Part shown: one piece after another, positions 53,837-61,783 of the stretch
Numbering within the stretch: position 1 is the stretch's first letter
Layout: each line of letters opens with the position of its first letter
Origin: an uncultured Alistipes sp.
GTDB lineage: Bacteria > Bacteroidota > Bacteroidia > Bacteroidales > Rikenellaceae
DNA: 64,000 bases
Assembly: GCA_944321965.1 (NCBI GenBank)
Contig: CALUNH010000007.1
Location: 22,344-86,343 of the forward strand
Direction: 5' to 3'
Program-made: the position numbers and the translations under genes
The notes under the pieces: model-generated
The model's database searches: none
What the model saw: the letters and a program-made list of their open reading frames with translations, nothing else
What the model was told of the DNA's origin: nothing

Positions 53837-55905
53837 AAAGGGTTCTGCTGATCCTCTCGTCGCTCCTGGCGGCGCAGAGCCTCCGGGCCGACGAGGGGAT
53901 GTGGCTCCCGACGCAGTATGAGAGCCGCGAGGCTGTCCTGCGGGAACTCGGAATGCAGGCCGATGCCGGGGCTTTCGAGCGTGCGACACGCGCCGTGGTG
54001 CGCTTCGGGCAGGGTTGTACGGCGTCGTTCGTCTCCGGGAAGGGGCTGCTGCTGACCAACTACCACTGCGCCTATCAGGCCGTGGCACAGCACTCCTCAC
54101 CCGAACGGAATATCGTCGAGGAGGGCTATTGGGCCGTCGGCGGAGTCCCCGAACTGCCGGTCGAGGGGCTGAGCGTTGCGATCGATCGGGTCGTGCGCGA
54201 CGTGACCGACGAGGTGCGGCGGATCGCCGCGGGCGGAGCATCGCTGTACGAGGCGATGCGGAAGGTCGCGGCGAATTACGCCGCACGGACGCCCCGTTAC
54301 CGCTGGACGGTGCGCGACTACCGGGCCTCCACCCGCTTCGTGCTCTACGGCAGTGAGGTTTTCGACGACGTGCGGCTCGTGGGGGTGCTGCCCCAGAGCG
54401 TGGCGAAGTTCGGCGGTGAGACCGACAACTACATGTGGCCGCGTCACAACCCCGATTTCGCCCTCTTCCGGGTCTATGCCGCGCCCGACGGAACCCCGGC
54501 ACCCTATGCCGCCGGGAATGTGCCCTATGCCACCGCGGATTTCCTCCACGTCTCCCGGGAGGGGTACGACGAGGGGGATTTCGCCCTGAGCCTCGGCTAT
54601 CCGATGCGGACGGCGCGGAGTGCCACCTCCTCCGAAATCTGGCGGACGAGGCATGTGATCAATGAACCGGTCGTTGCCATCCGCGGGCGGATGCTCGAAG
54701 CCCTCCAGCAACGGATGCGGGCCGACCGCGGGGTGAACCTGGCCTACTACGAGGAGTTCAACGCCCAGGCCAACGAGTACAAGAACCTCCTGGGGATGAA
54801 CGAGTGGATCGACCGGCAGGACCTTATCGGCCGCAAGCGGGCCTTTGAACGGCAGCTGGTCGAGTGGACCCGCCGGGAGGGTCGCTACCCCGGTGTGGCG
54901 CGTTACCTGACGGCGCAGGAGCGTGCCCGGGCCGATTCGGTGGAATCCCGGGCCGTCGGCTGCCTGCTCGAAGGCTTTCACCGCGGCAGCCGGATGCTCA
55001 ATTTCGTGATGGCTTTCGGCCCCGGGCTGGAGACGTTGCGGAAGGGGGGCGTGAATACCGGCATGTCACGGAAGGATTACCTGAACAATGCCGCCTATTA
55101 CTACGGGCGGATGGTCCCCGAGGTGGACCGCGAAATGACCGCTCTGGGCATGGAGCTTGTCCGGCAGCAGGTCCCGGCGGAGTTCCTGCCGTCGTTCTAC
55201 ACCGATGTGGTCGACTCTCTGTACGGAGGTGATATCCGGCGCTTTGTCGATACGCTTTATGCCCGGTCGATCTTTGCCGATTCGGCACGCATCCGCCGCT
55301 GGCTGGATGCGCCGTGGTGCTCCTACGATGAGGACCCGGTCGTGGAGGTCGAGCGTTCGATCGACGGGATGCTCCACCGGCTGCGCCTCCGGGCTGCGGA
55401 GAAGAGCCGCACGCCCGACCGGCAGGCGGCACAGGATTACCGGGCGGCGCGGATCGCCTGTCTCGGCGGGGCCTATTACCCCGATGCCGACCGGACGCTG
55501 CGCTTCTCCTACGGACGGGTCCGCGGGCTGGATACGCGCGGATTCCAGACCCGCTTCTCGGGAATCGCCGACAAGGATGACGGCGTGAATCCCGACTACC
55601 GCCGCACGGACCGACTCCGGGAACTCGATGCGGAGTGCCGCGAAGGAGCGCTGGCCGATACGCCGCTCTGCTTCATCACCGACGGCGACGTGACGGGCGG
55701 GAATTCCGGGAGTCCGATGCTCGATGCCCGGCTGCGGCTGATCGGACTGGTCTGCGACTGCAACTGGGAGTCGATGACTCGCGACTACGGCTACGATCCC
55801 GACCTGCACCGGGTCATTACCGTCGATGTGCGGAGCATCCTGATGCTCATCGAACGTTACGGCGGGGCCGGGGAACTCGTGGCGGAGATGACCGCAGCGC
55901 AGTGA
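53833..55905 (+). CDS. S46-family dipeptidyl-peptidase with Cys at the specificity position
   Basis: I start at GTG 53833 (VKRVLLILSSLLAAQSLRA), which overlaps the TlpA stop; 690 aa. ADEGMWLPTQY is the S46 opening. The triad is present: His in TNYHCAYQ, Asp in PRHNPDFALF and Ser625 in TGGNSGSP. Eighteen residues after the nucleophile, where DPP7 has Gly and DPP11 has Arg, it has Cys643 (LVCDCNWESM), with another Cys two residues before. Cleavage preference is therefore not predictable from known enzymes. It shares the family with the 18004 gene but is clearly diverged. It closes a SusCD/thioredoxin operon, suggesting that the imported ligand is a peptide. Confidence 0.9.
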   Translation: MKRVLLILSSLLAAQSLRADEGMWLPTQYESREAVLRELGMQADAGAFERATRAVVRFGQGCTASFVSGKGLLLTNYHCAYQAVAQHSSPERNIVEEGYWAVGGVPELPVEGLSVAIDRVVRDVTDEVRRIAAGGASLYEAMRKVAANYAARTPRYRWTVRDYRASTRFVLYGSEVFDDVRLVGVLPQSVAKFGGETDNYMWPRHNPDFALFRVYAAPDGTPAPYAAGNVPYATADFLHVSREGYDEGDFALSLGYPMRTARSATSSEIWRTRHVINEPVVAIRGRMLEALQQRMRADRGVNLAYYEEFNAQANEYKNLLGMNEWIDRQDLIGRKRAFERQLVEWTRREGRYPGVARYLTAQERARADSVESRAVGCLLEGFHRGSRMLNFVMAFGPGLETLRKGGVNTGMSRKDYLNNAAYYYGRMVPEVDREMTALGMELVRQQVPAEFLPSFYTDVVDSLYGGDIRRFVDTLYARSIFADSARIRRWLDAPWCSYDEDPVVEVERSIDGMLHRLRLRAAEKSRTPDRQAAQDYRAARIACLGGAYYPDADRTLRFSYGRVRGLDTRGFQTRFSGIADKDDGVNPDYRRTDRLRELDAECREGALADTPLCFITDGDVTGGNSGSPMLDARLRLIGLVCDCNWESMTRDYGYDPDLHRVITVDVRSILMLIERYGGAGELVAEMTAAQ

Positions 55906-56114
55906 GCCTCCGGGCGTTGACGTGCGATCGGGATGCGGGAGCAATCCGCATCAACCCGTTCCCTCGTTGAGGCTCCGCTTCCGGTGGCTTCGGGACGGCG
56001 TTTTCTGTCCGCCGGGGTCCGGGGTCTTCGGCGCGGAGTCTTTTTCCGCCCGCTCTTCGGGACTCCCCGGGACTCCCCGGGGCTGCATCTCTCTCTTCTC
56101 TCTGTCGGGCAACG

Positions 56115-56147
56115 AAAAAACGGAACGTTCAGTCGTTCCGTTTTTTT
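56115..56147. terminator. Bidirectional terminator overlapping the glsB stop codon
   Basis: CGGAACG (56121-56127) and CGTTCCG (56134-56140), extended by A6 and T7 flanks, enclose a 6-nt loop. The loop holds part of the glsB stop (56129-56131), so the last codons of glsB lie in the stem. It can end both the S46 operon and the glsAB transcript. The 55906-56114 stretch before it shows only a duplicated GACTCCCCGG. Confidence 0.85.
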
Positions 56148-57130
56148 GTGTTTTTGGTGATGCGCCCGAGGTGTTGGAGGAGCTGTTCGCTGAACTCCTC
56201 GCGGCGGTGCTTGAGGTTGGCCCGCCACCCCTGCCAGCGCGTGTAGCGCAGCCGTTTTTCGGGGTAGATGTCCCGGATCGTCACCAGGATCCCCGTCTCC
56301 TCGACCCCTCCGAAATCGGGGTTCGAAACCGTATCGAAAACCCGCATCGTCGGCGAGAGATTCATGTAGGCGTTGATCAGCGGCGGGATGTTCTCGTTGA
56401 ACTCCCGCACCTTCTGGATCAGGATCCGGTAATTCTCCATGTAGGTTTCGCCCGAGAAGAGATTTTCGTAGTAGGGGTCGTCCAGGTCGAGTCGGATCGG
56501 ATGGATTCCTTCGACCAGCCCTTCGCGGTCGGGGAAGTAGCGGCGCAGGAACCAGATCAGCGCGTTGCGTGCCACGGCCTTGTAGGTGGTGTACATGGTG
56601 ACCTTGCCGAAGAGGTATTTCGCCTTGGGATTCAGCACGATCAGCGCCCCCAGTCCGTCCCAGAGGTTGTCCAGGGCGTAGATGCTCTTCGAGTTGCCGC
56701 GGGCCTGGTAGGCGGGCTGTACGAACGAACGCCCGAGTTCGATGGTCCGGGGCAGGTATTTTTTGCGGAACCGCTCGCTGAAGCGGAAATAGTGCTCCGT
56801 GGAGAGGTGGCGGGGATAGGACGAGGTGCAGATGATGAAGCGGTAGCCGCCGACGATCTCCCGGGCGGCGGGGTCCCAGACGATCAGCTGGTAGTATCCG
56901 TCCGGAGCGAGGTCCTCTTCGTCGATGTCGACTTCGTGGCCCGTACCGCCTCCGGCGCCGCGGAACGCCACTTCGCGCAGACGCCCGATTTCGCGCATCA
57001 GCGACGGGCACTCCGAGGCCGGGAAGATATAGATTTCGTTGCCGGCCTTGTGGGTGTCGCGGACCTTGCGGGAGGGGGTGAGTTCCGCAAGCAGCAGCTC
57101 CCGGTCGACGGGTTCGATGATGGGTTTCAT
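56129..57130 (-). CDS. glsB: Glycine-lipid N-acyltransferase GlsB-like (acyl-ACP dependent)
   Basis: This 333-aa cytoplasmic protein belongs to the hemolysin/ornithine-lipid N-acyltransferase-like GNAT group. Signatures are CPSLMREIGRLREVAFRGAGGGTGHEVDIDEED, YYQLIVWDPAAREIVGGYRFI and TIELGRSFVQPAYQARGNS. In Bacteroides thetaiotaomicron the paired genes glsB (N-acylation of glycine, also giving commendamide-type N-acyl glycines) and glsA (O-acylation) make glycine lipids. Here the two genes are adjacent on one strand with a 37-bp gap, glsA first. Function is by homology and pairing. Its 3' end overlaps a terminator hairpin. Confidence 0.85.
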   Translation of the reverse strand: MKPIIEPVDRELLLAELTPSRKVRDTHKAGNEIYIFPASECPSLMREIGRLREVAFRGAGGGTGHEVDIDEEDLAPDGYYQLIVWDPAAREIVGGYRFIICTSSYPRHLSTEHYFRFSERFRKKYLPRTIELGRSFVQPAYQARGNSKSIYALDNLWDGLGALIVLNPKAKYLFGKVTMYTTYKAVARNALIWFLRRYFPDREGLVEGIHPIRLDLDDPYYENLFSGETYMENYRILIQKVREFNENIPPLINAYMNLSPTMRVFDTVSNPDFGGVEETGILVTIRDIYPEKRLRYTRWQGWRANLKHRREEFSEQLLQHLGRITKNTKKRND

Positions 57131-57167
57131 GGTTTTTTATTGTATGACACCGCAAAAATACCAATAA

Positions 57168-58001
57168 TTAGTGGTATTTTGCCGGTTCGAGGAGCGTTTT
57201 TTCCAATGAATAGACCTTTTTGCGAACTTCTTCGACCTGTTCGCGAAGCGATCCGCAGGGTTGGAGCTCCGCAACCGTGATCGGATCGCCCACGACGATC
57301 CGGAAGTGGCGGCCCTTCTGGGAGAACATCTCGTCGGGAAGCCACAGCATCTCGATGTTGAACTTCACGCCCAGGGCCTTGCGCAGGTGGTAGACCCGGT
57401 AGAAGAAGTTCGACAGACGCCCTTCGACGAAGACCGGCACGATCTTCCGCTGCGAGGAGTAGGCTTTTTTCAGGAAACTGATTTTCCATTCGGGGTCGGT
57501 GACCCGGCCGTTGACGGTCCGCGAGCAGAGCCCCGCGGGGAAAGTCAGGATCGGGCGCTCGCCGAAGAACTCCTCGTCGAATTTCCGGGCGTAGGCCGAG
57601 TTTTGCGAGCCGTGTTTGTTGACGGGGATCCAGAGCGGGCGCAGCGGTTCGAGGTGCATCAAGAGGTCGTTGACCACCACGCGGGCGTCGCCGAAGTGTT
57701 CGATCAGCTTGTCGGCGAGCATCATGCCGTCCATGCCCCCGAAGGGGTGGTTCGAGACGAAGAGGTAGCGGCCCTTCGGGTCGAGGCGGTCGAGCCCTTC
57801 TACCGAGTAGGAAACCTGCCATTCGCGGAAGGCCGCGCGGATGAACTCCTGGGGCGGCAGCGACCAGTAGTTGGCGAGGATGTGGTTGATCTCCCGTTCG
57901 TGGATCGTGCGCCGCAGCCACGTGACCACCGGACGGGGAATCCAGCGGGCCGCGCGCGGAGCTTTCTCTCTGATTACGGCGCCGATATCGATCTGGGGCA
58001 T
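57168..58001 (-). CDS. glsA: Glycine-lipid O-acyltransferase GlsA-like (PlsC-type)
   Basis: This 277-aa member of the lysophospholipid acyltransferase family has NHPFGGMDG with His85 and Asp91. The spacing is H-x5-D rather than the usual H-x4-D. PILTFPAGLCSR is the substrate-binding block and KIVPVFVEGRLSNFFYR follows. It is expected to O-acylate the 3-hydroxy group of N-acyl glycine made by GlsB. It has its own promoter, divergent from rsmH. Confidence 0.83.
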   Translation of the reverse strand: MPQIDIGAVIREKAPRAARWIPRPVVTWLRRTIHEREINHILANYWSLPPQEFIRAAFREWQVSYSVEGLDRLDPKGRYLFVSNHPFGGMDGMMLADKLIEHFGDARVVVNDLLMHLEPLRPLWIPVNKHGSQNSAYARKFDEEFFGERPILTFPAGLCSRTVNGRVTDPEWKISFLKKAYSSQRKIVPVFVEGRLSNFFYRVYHLRKALGVKFNIEMLWLPDEMFSQKGRHFRIVVGDPITVAELQPCGSLREQVEEVRKKVYSLEKTLLEPAKYH

Positions 58002-58025
58002 GGGATCTTCGAAAATTTAATACCA

Positions 58026-58033
58026 CAAATATA
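58026..58033 (-). promoter_or_regulatory. glsA promoter -7 box TATATTTG
   Basis: A TAnnTTTG match on the minus strand, 24 bp upstream of the glsA ATG, in the short gap divergent from rsmH. No clear plus-strand box for rsmH was found; TAACTTTA in the same gap is the nearest. Confidence 0.55.
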
Positions 58034-58094
58034 CGGATTCTTTTTCAGAAAAACACTAACTTTACACCCAAATAGACCTTTGTCGACCGCAACC

Positions 58095-58997
58095 ATGTCG
58101 CTCTATCATACACCCGTGCTTCTGGAAGAGTCTGTGGGCCTGCTCGGTATCGTGCCGGAGGGGACCTACGCCGACCTCACGTTCGGCGGAGGCGGACATT
58201 CGCGCCGCATCCTCGCCGATCTGGGGCCCGAAGGGCGCCTCTACGCCTTCGACCAGGACCGCGATACCCGGGCGAACTGCCCCGACGATCCGCGTTTCCA
58301 CTACGTCGAAAGCAACTTCCGCTTCCTGCGCGGGGCGCTGCGGTTACGTGGCGTGATGGAGGTCGACGGCATTCTGGCCGATCTGGGGGTCTCGTCCCAC
58401 CATTTCGATGCCCTGGAGCGCGGTTTTTCGTTCCGCGGCGATGCGCCGCTCGACATGCGCATGAACCAGCGCGGACGCCTCACGGCGGCCGATGTCGTGA
58501 ACACCGCCCCGGTCGAGGAGCTGACCCGCATTCTGGGAGACTGGGGCGAGCTGGAGACCCCGTGGAAGGTGGCCAACTGCCTGGTGAAGGCCCGGGCGGC
58601 GGCGCCCGTGACCACGACGGCGCAGCTGGTCGAGGCGGTGAAACCCTGCACTCCGGCCAGGGATGCCGCAAAGTTTCTCACGAAACTCTTCCAGGCCCTG
58701 CGCATCGAGGTCAACGGCGAGATGGAGGCGTTGAAGATGGCCCTGGAGCAGAGCCTCAAGGTGCTGAAACCCGGCGGGCGGCTGGTGGTGATCTCCTACC
58801 ACTCGCTCGAAGACCGTCTGGTGAAGAATTTCCTGCGCAGCGGGAACTTCTCGGGAACGGCCGAGAAGGACTTTTTCGGGCGCTCGCTGGCCCCCTTCGA
58901 GGCGGTGACCCGCAAGGCGGTGGTGCCCTCCGCGGAGGAGCTGGCCCGCAATCCCCGCTCCCGTTCGGCCAAACTCCGGGCGGCCGTAAAACGCTGA
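58095..58997 (+). CDS. rsmH: 16S rRNA (cytosine-1402-N4) methyltransferase RsmH (MraW)
   Basis: I start at ATG 58095 (MSLYHTPVLLEESVGLL), 300 aa; the frame stays open far upstream across the divergent glsA gene, which is coincidental. The SAM site is DLTFGGGGHSRRIL (27-40). ILADLGVSSHHFDALERGFSFRGDAPLDMRM is the family signature, and LKVLKPGGRLVVISYHSLEDRLVKNF closes the domain. It heads the division and cell-wall cluster; no mraZ is found before it in the window. Confidence 0.96.
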   Translation: MSLYHTPVLLEESVGLLGIVPEGTYADLTFGGGGHSRRILADLGPEGRLYAFDQDRDTRANCPDDPRFHYVESNFRFLRGALRLRGVMEVDGILADLGVSSHHFDALERGFSFRGDAPLDMRMNQRGRLTAADVVNTAPVEELTRILGDWGELETPWKVANCLVKARAAAPVTTTAQLVEAVKPCTPARDAAKFLTKLFQALRIEVNGEMEALKMALEQSLKVLKPGGRLVVISYHSLEDRLVKNFLRSGNFSGTAEKDFFGRSLAPFEAVTRKAVVPSAEELARNPRSRSAKLRAAVKR

Positions 58998-59001
58998 TGC
59001 C

Positions 59002-59517
59002 ATGTACCGCGATCACGAATTCGACCCCATCACCCCCGAAGAGGAGGCCCGCCGCCGGGAGGAGGCGGAGTTCGCGCGGCGCGTGCGGCGCGAGGTGCGC
59101 CGCATGGAGCGCGGGGAGGCCGACGAGGAGATCCGTGCCGACGAGGAGCGCGAAGCCGCGGAACAGGCCGAAGCCCGGGCCCGCGAGGCCCGCGAACGGC
59201 GCCGTCGGTCGAGTACCTTCTGGCAGCTCTTTTCGGGTTCGATCCTCGTGCGGAAGGGCGTTTCGCAGTATTATCCCTACCTGTTGACCATTGCCGGGAC
59301 CTTCTTCCTGAGCATCGTGGTGATGTTCTGGTCCCTGCACCTCGACATGCGTTATACGCGCCTTGCACGCGACGTGCAGAAGCTCCGCGAGCGTTCGATC
59401 CGCCTCCAGGAGCAGCGCTTCCAGCGGACGACCCATTCGGCCGTCGTCGAGGAGCTCCACGCGCGCGGCATCGACCTTTACGACCCGCTCGCTCCGGGCG
59501 AAATCATCGAAAACTGA
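59002..59517 (+). CDS. ftsL: FtsL-like cell-division protein with long charged N-terminus
   Basis: This 171-aa single-pass protein sits between rsmH and ftsI, the FtsL position. Residues 12-68 are almost only E, R, A and D and should form one long helix in the cytoplasm. The membrane helix is near 95-112 (LLTIAGTFFLSIVVMFWSL), followed by a short periplasmic coiled coil (RLARDVQKLRERSIRLQEQRFQ). FtsL links the FtsBQ complex to FtsWI. Sequence identity to model FtsL is low; order and topology carry the call. Confidence 0.8.
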   Translation: MYRDHEFDPITPEEEARRREEAEFARRVRREVRRMERGEADEEIRADEEREAAEQAEARAREARERRRRSSTFWQLFSGSILVRKGVSQYYPYLLTIAGTFFLSIVVMFWSLHLDMRYTRLARDVQKLRERSIRLQEQRFQRTTHSAVVEELHARGIDLYDPLAPGEIIEN

Positions 59518-59523
59518 CCGGCG

Positions 59524-61782
59524 ATGAAGCAGGAACGATCGAAAGTCAAGAGCGATATTCTGTTGCGGGTGAGGTTGTTGTACGTATTGTTCATCCTCGC
59601 CGGGGGCATTGTGCTTGCCCGGCTCGTCTGGGTGCAGCTCTTCAGCTCGGAGGTGGCCTACAACGCCGACCGGCTGGCCAGCCGCATCTTCACCCGGGAG
59701 GTGATCCCGGCCCAGCGCGGCAGCATCCTCTCGCGGGACGGCGAACCGCTCGCCACATCGATTTTCCGCTATCAGGCCGCCTTCGACTTCGCATCCCCGG
59801 GACTCGACTCGCTCGACACCTTCCGCGAACAGGCCGATTCGCTGGCCAAACTCCTGGCTGCCTTCTTCAGGGACAAGCCCGCCTCGGCCTATGCCCGGAT
59901 GTTCCACGACGAACACGCCCGGCGTTACCGGCTGGTGCGGCCCCGGGATACGACCTACCTCAAGTCGAAAGGGCTGATTGCCCGCTTCATCAACCGGCTC
60001 CGGGGCGAGGAGTATGTCACGCACTGCATCTACGACACGCTGCGCGACCATACGCCCGTGAACATCTTTCCCCGCGAGGTGGATTATGCCGAGTGGGAGG
60101 TGCTGCGGCGCTATCCGCTGCTGAACTGGAACATGGGCATGGTCTACAACCTTGTCGAGCGTGACGAACGCATCTACCCGCAGGGCGAGCTGGCCCGGCG
60201 GACGATCGGCCTGACGGGTGACCGCGGCAACTACGGCATCGAGGAGGCCTACCGCGAAGAGCTGGCCGGGAAGCCCGGCAAGGCGCTGCGGCAAAGGATC
60301 GCCCGGGGTTTCTACGGCCGGGTGGCGGGCGGCGACCATGAGGACCCGGTGGACGGGTACGACGTGGTGACGACACTCGACGTCGATCTGCAGGATGTCG
60401 CCGACAAGGCCCTGCGGCAGCAGCTGGAGCGTCAGAATGCCGTTTGGGGCACGACGATCGTCATGGAGGTCCGCACGGGCGAGATCCTGGCACTGGTCAA
60501 CCTCGGGCGGAATCCCGGCGGCGGCTACTCCGAACGCGAGAACTACGCCCTGAGCCGTTCGATGGAGCCGGGCTCGACCTTCAAGCTGGCCACGATGCTC
60601 ACGCTGCTGGACGATGCCCGGATGTCGCCCGCGACGGTTTACGACGCCCACAACGGCGATCCGGTGACGGTGGGTCCGGCGCGGAACATCCGCGACTCGC
60701 ACCGCGGCGATCATGAGATCGATTTCCGGCGTGCCGTGGCCTCGTCGTCGAACGTCTACTTCGCCGAGGCGGTGTGGGACCGCTACGGCATTACGGGCAA
60801 GAAGTTCGATTACAGCAAGTATCTCCACGAGACGCTGCACCTGGGCGAAACCGTCGGGCTGGAGCGCCTCGGCGAGCGCAAGCCCTCGATCACGACCGAC
60901 TGGAAGGTCCCCGATCCGGGGGTGATGCTCGTCAAGATGGCCTACGGATACCGCGTGCGGCTGGCGCCGATCCAGATGATCACCTTCTACAACGCCATCG
61001 CCAACGGCGGAAAGATGATCTCTCCGGTGCTGATCCGCGAACTGCGGCGCGGCGACCGGGTCGAGGAGCGCTTCGAAAGCCGCACGATCGCCTCGTCGAT
61101 CGCCTCGCGTTCGACCCTGCACGAGGTGCAGCGATGCCTGCAGGCGGTCTGCACCGAGGGTACGGCCAGCAACTATTTCCGCGATACGACCCGTGTGCGG
61201 GTCGCCGCCAAGACCGGTACGGCACAGATCACCGCCCCGACCGAGGGCGGACGTCCCTACCTGGGTTCGATGATCGCCTACTTCCCGGCCGATGCCCCGC
61301 GCTATACGGTGCTGACGACGATCGAGACCCGGGCCCAGCCCGGCAAGGCCTACTACGGAGGTCCGCTGGCCGGACCGGTGGTGAAGCGCATGGTCGACTA
61401 CATCTACAACCGCGGCCACGACTGGTACGGAAGGGTCGAGTCCGACGGCCCGCGCCGTTATCCGGAGCGGATCAAGGGGGGCGACATCGCCCAGATCCGC
61501 CGTGTGGCGGGGAAGTTCTCGCCCCGCACGGAGTACGAAGACCGCACGGGTTGGGGAAGGACCCGGGTGGACAGCCTTGCCCGGGTGGTCGTCACAACCC
61601 TTCCCGACACCCCGGGCGTCATGCCCGACGTGCGCGGCATGGGGCTGAAGGATGCGCTGTTCCTGCTCGAAAGCCGCGGGCTGAAGGTCCGCTTCTCGGG
61701 GCAGGGGAGCGTCGTGCAGCAAACGATTCCCGCCGGGTCCCGCATTACGCCGGGTGCGGCGGTAACCATAACGTTGAAATGA
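59524..61782 (+). CDS. ftsI: Division transpeptidase FtsI (PBP3-type) with PASTA domain
   Basis: This 752-aa class B PBP has a membrane anchor (about 19-39) and a dimerisation region starting IPAQRGSILSRDGEPLATS. The transpeptidase motifs are S-x-x-K at STFK (Ser351, Lys354), S-x-N at SSN (408-410) and KTG (563-565). The last 65 residues form one PASTA domain (GVMPDVRGMGLKDALFLLESRGLKV). It cross-links septal peptidoglycan and is the likely partner of FtsW. It overlaps neither neighbour; murE begins 1 bp after its stop. Confidence 0.96.
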   Translation: MKQERSKVKSDILLRVRLLYVLFILAGGIVLARLVWVQLFSSEVAYNADRLASRIFTREVIPAQRGSILSRDGEPLATSIFRYQAAFDFASPGLDSLDTFREQADSLAKLLAAFFRDKPASAYARMFHDEHARRYRLVRPRDTTYLKSKGLIARFINRLRGEEYVTHCIYDTLRDHTPVNIFPREVDYAEWEVLRRYPLLNWNMGMVYNLVERDERIYPQGELARRTIGLTGDRGNYGIEEAYREELAGKPGKALRQRIARGFYGRVAGGDHEDPVDGYDVVTTLDVDLQDVADKALRQQLERQNAVWGTTIVMEVRTGEILALVNLGRNPGGGYSERENYALSRSMEPGSTFKLATMLTLLDDARMSPATVYDAHNGDPVTVGPARNIRDSHRGDHEIDFRRAVASSSNVYFAEAVWDRYGITGKKFDYSKYLHETLHLGETVGLERLGERKPSITTDWKVPDPGVMLVKMAYGYRVRLAPIQMITFYNAIANGGKMISPVLIRELRRGDRVEERFESRTIASSIASRSTLHEVQRCLQAVCTEGTASNYFRDTTRVRVAAKTGTAQITAPTEGGRPYLGSMIAYFPADAPRYTVLTTIETRAQPGKAYYGGPLAGPVVKRMVDYIYNRGHDWYGRVESDGPRRYPERIKGGDIAQIRRVAGKFSPRTEYEDRTGWGRTRVDSLARVVVTTLPDTPGVMPDVRGMGLKDALFLLESRGLKVRFSGQGSVVQQTIPAGSRITPGAAVTITLK

Positions 61783-61783
61783 A

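Noticed and set aside
57261-58997. Extended 578-codon version of RsmH
   Set aside because: The extension is antisense to glsA and crosses its promoter; RsmH homologues start at MSLYHTPVLL.
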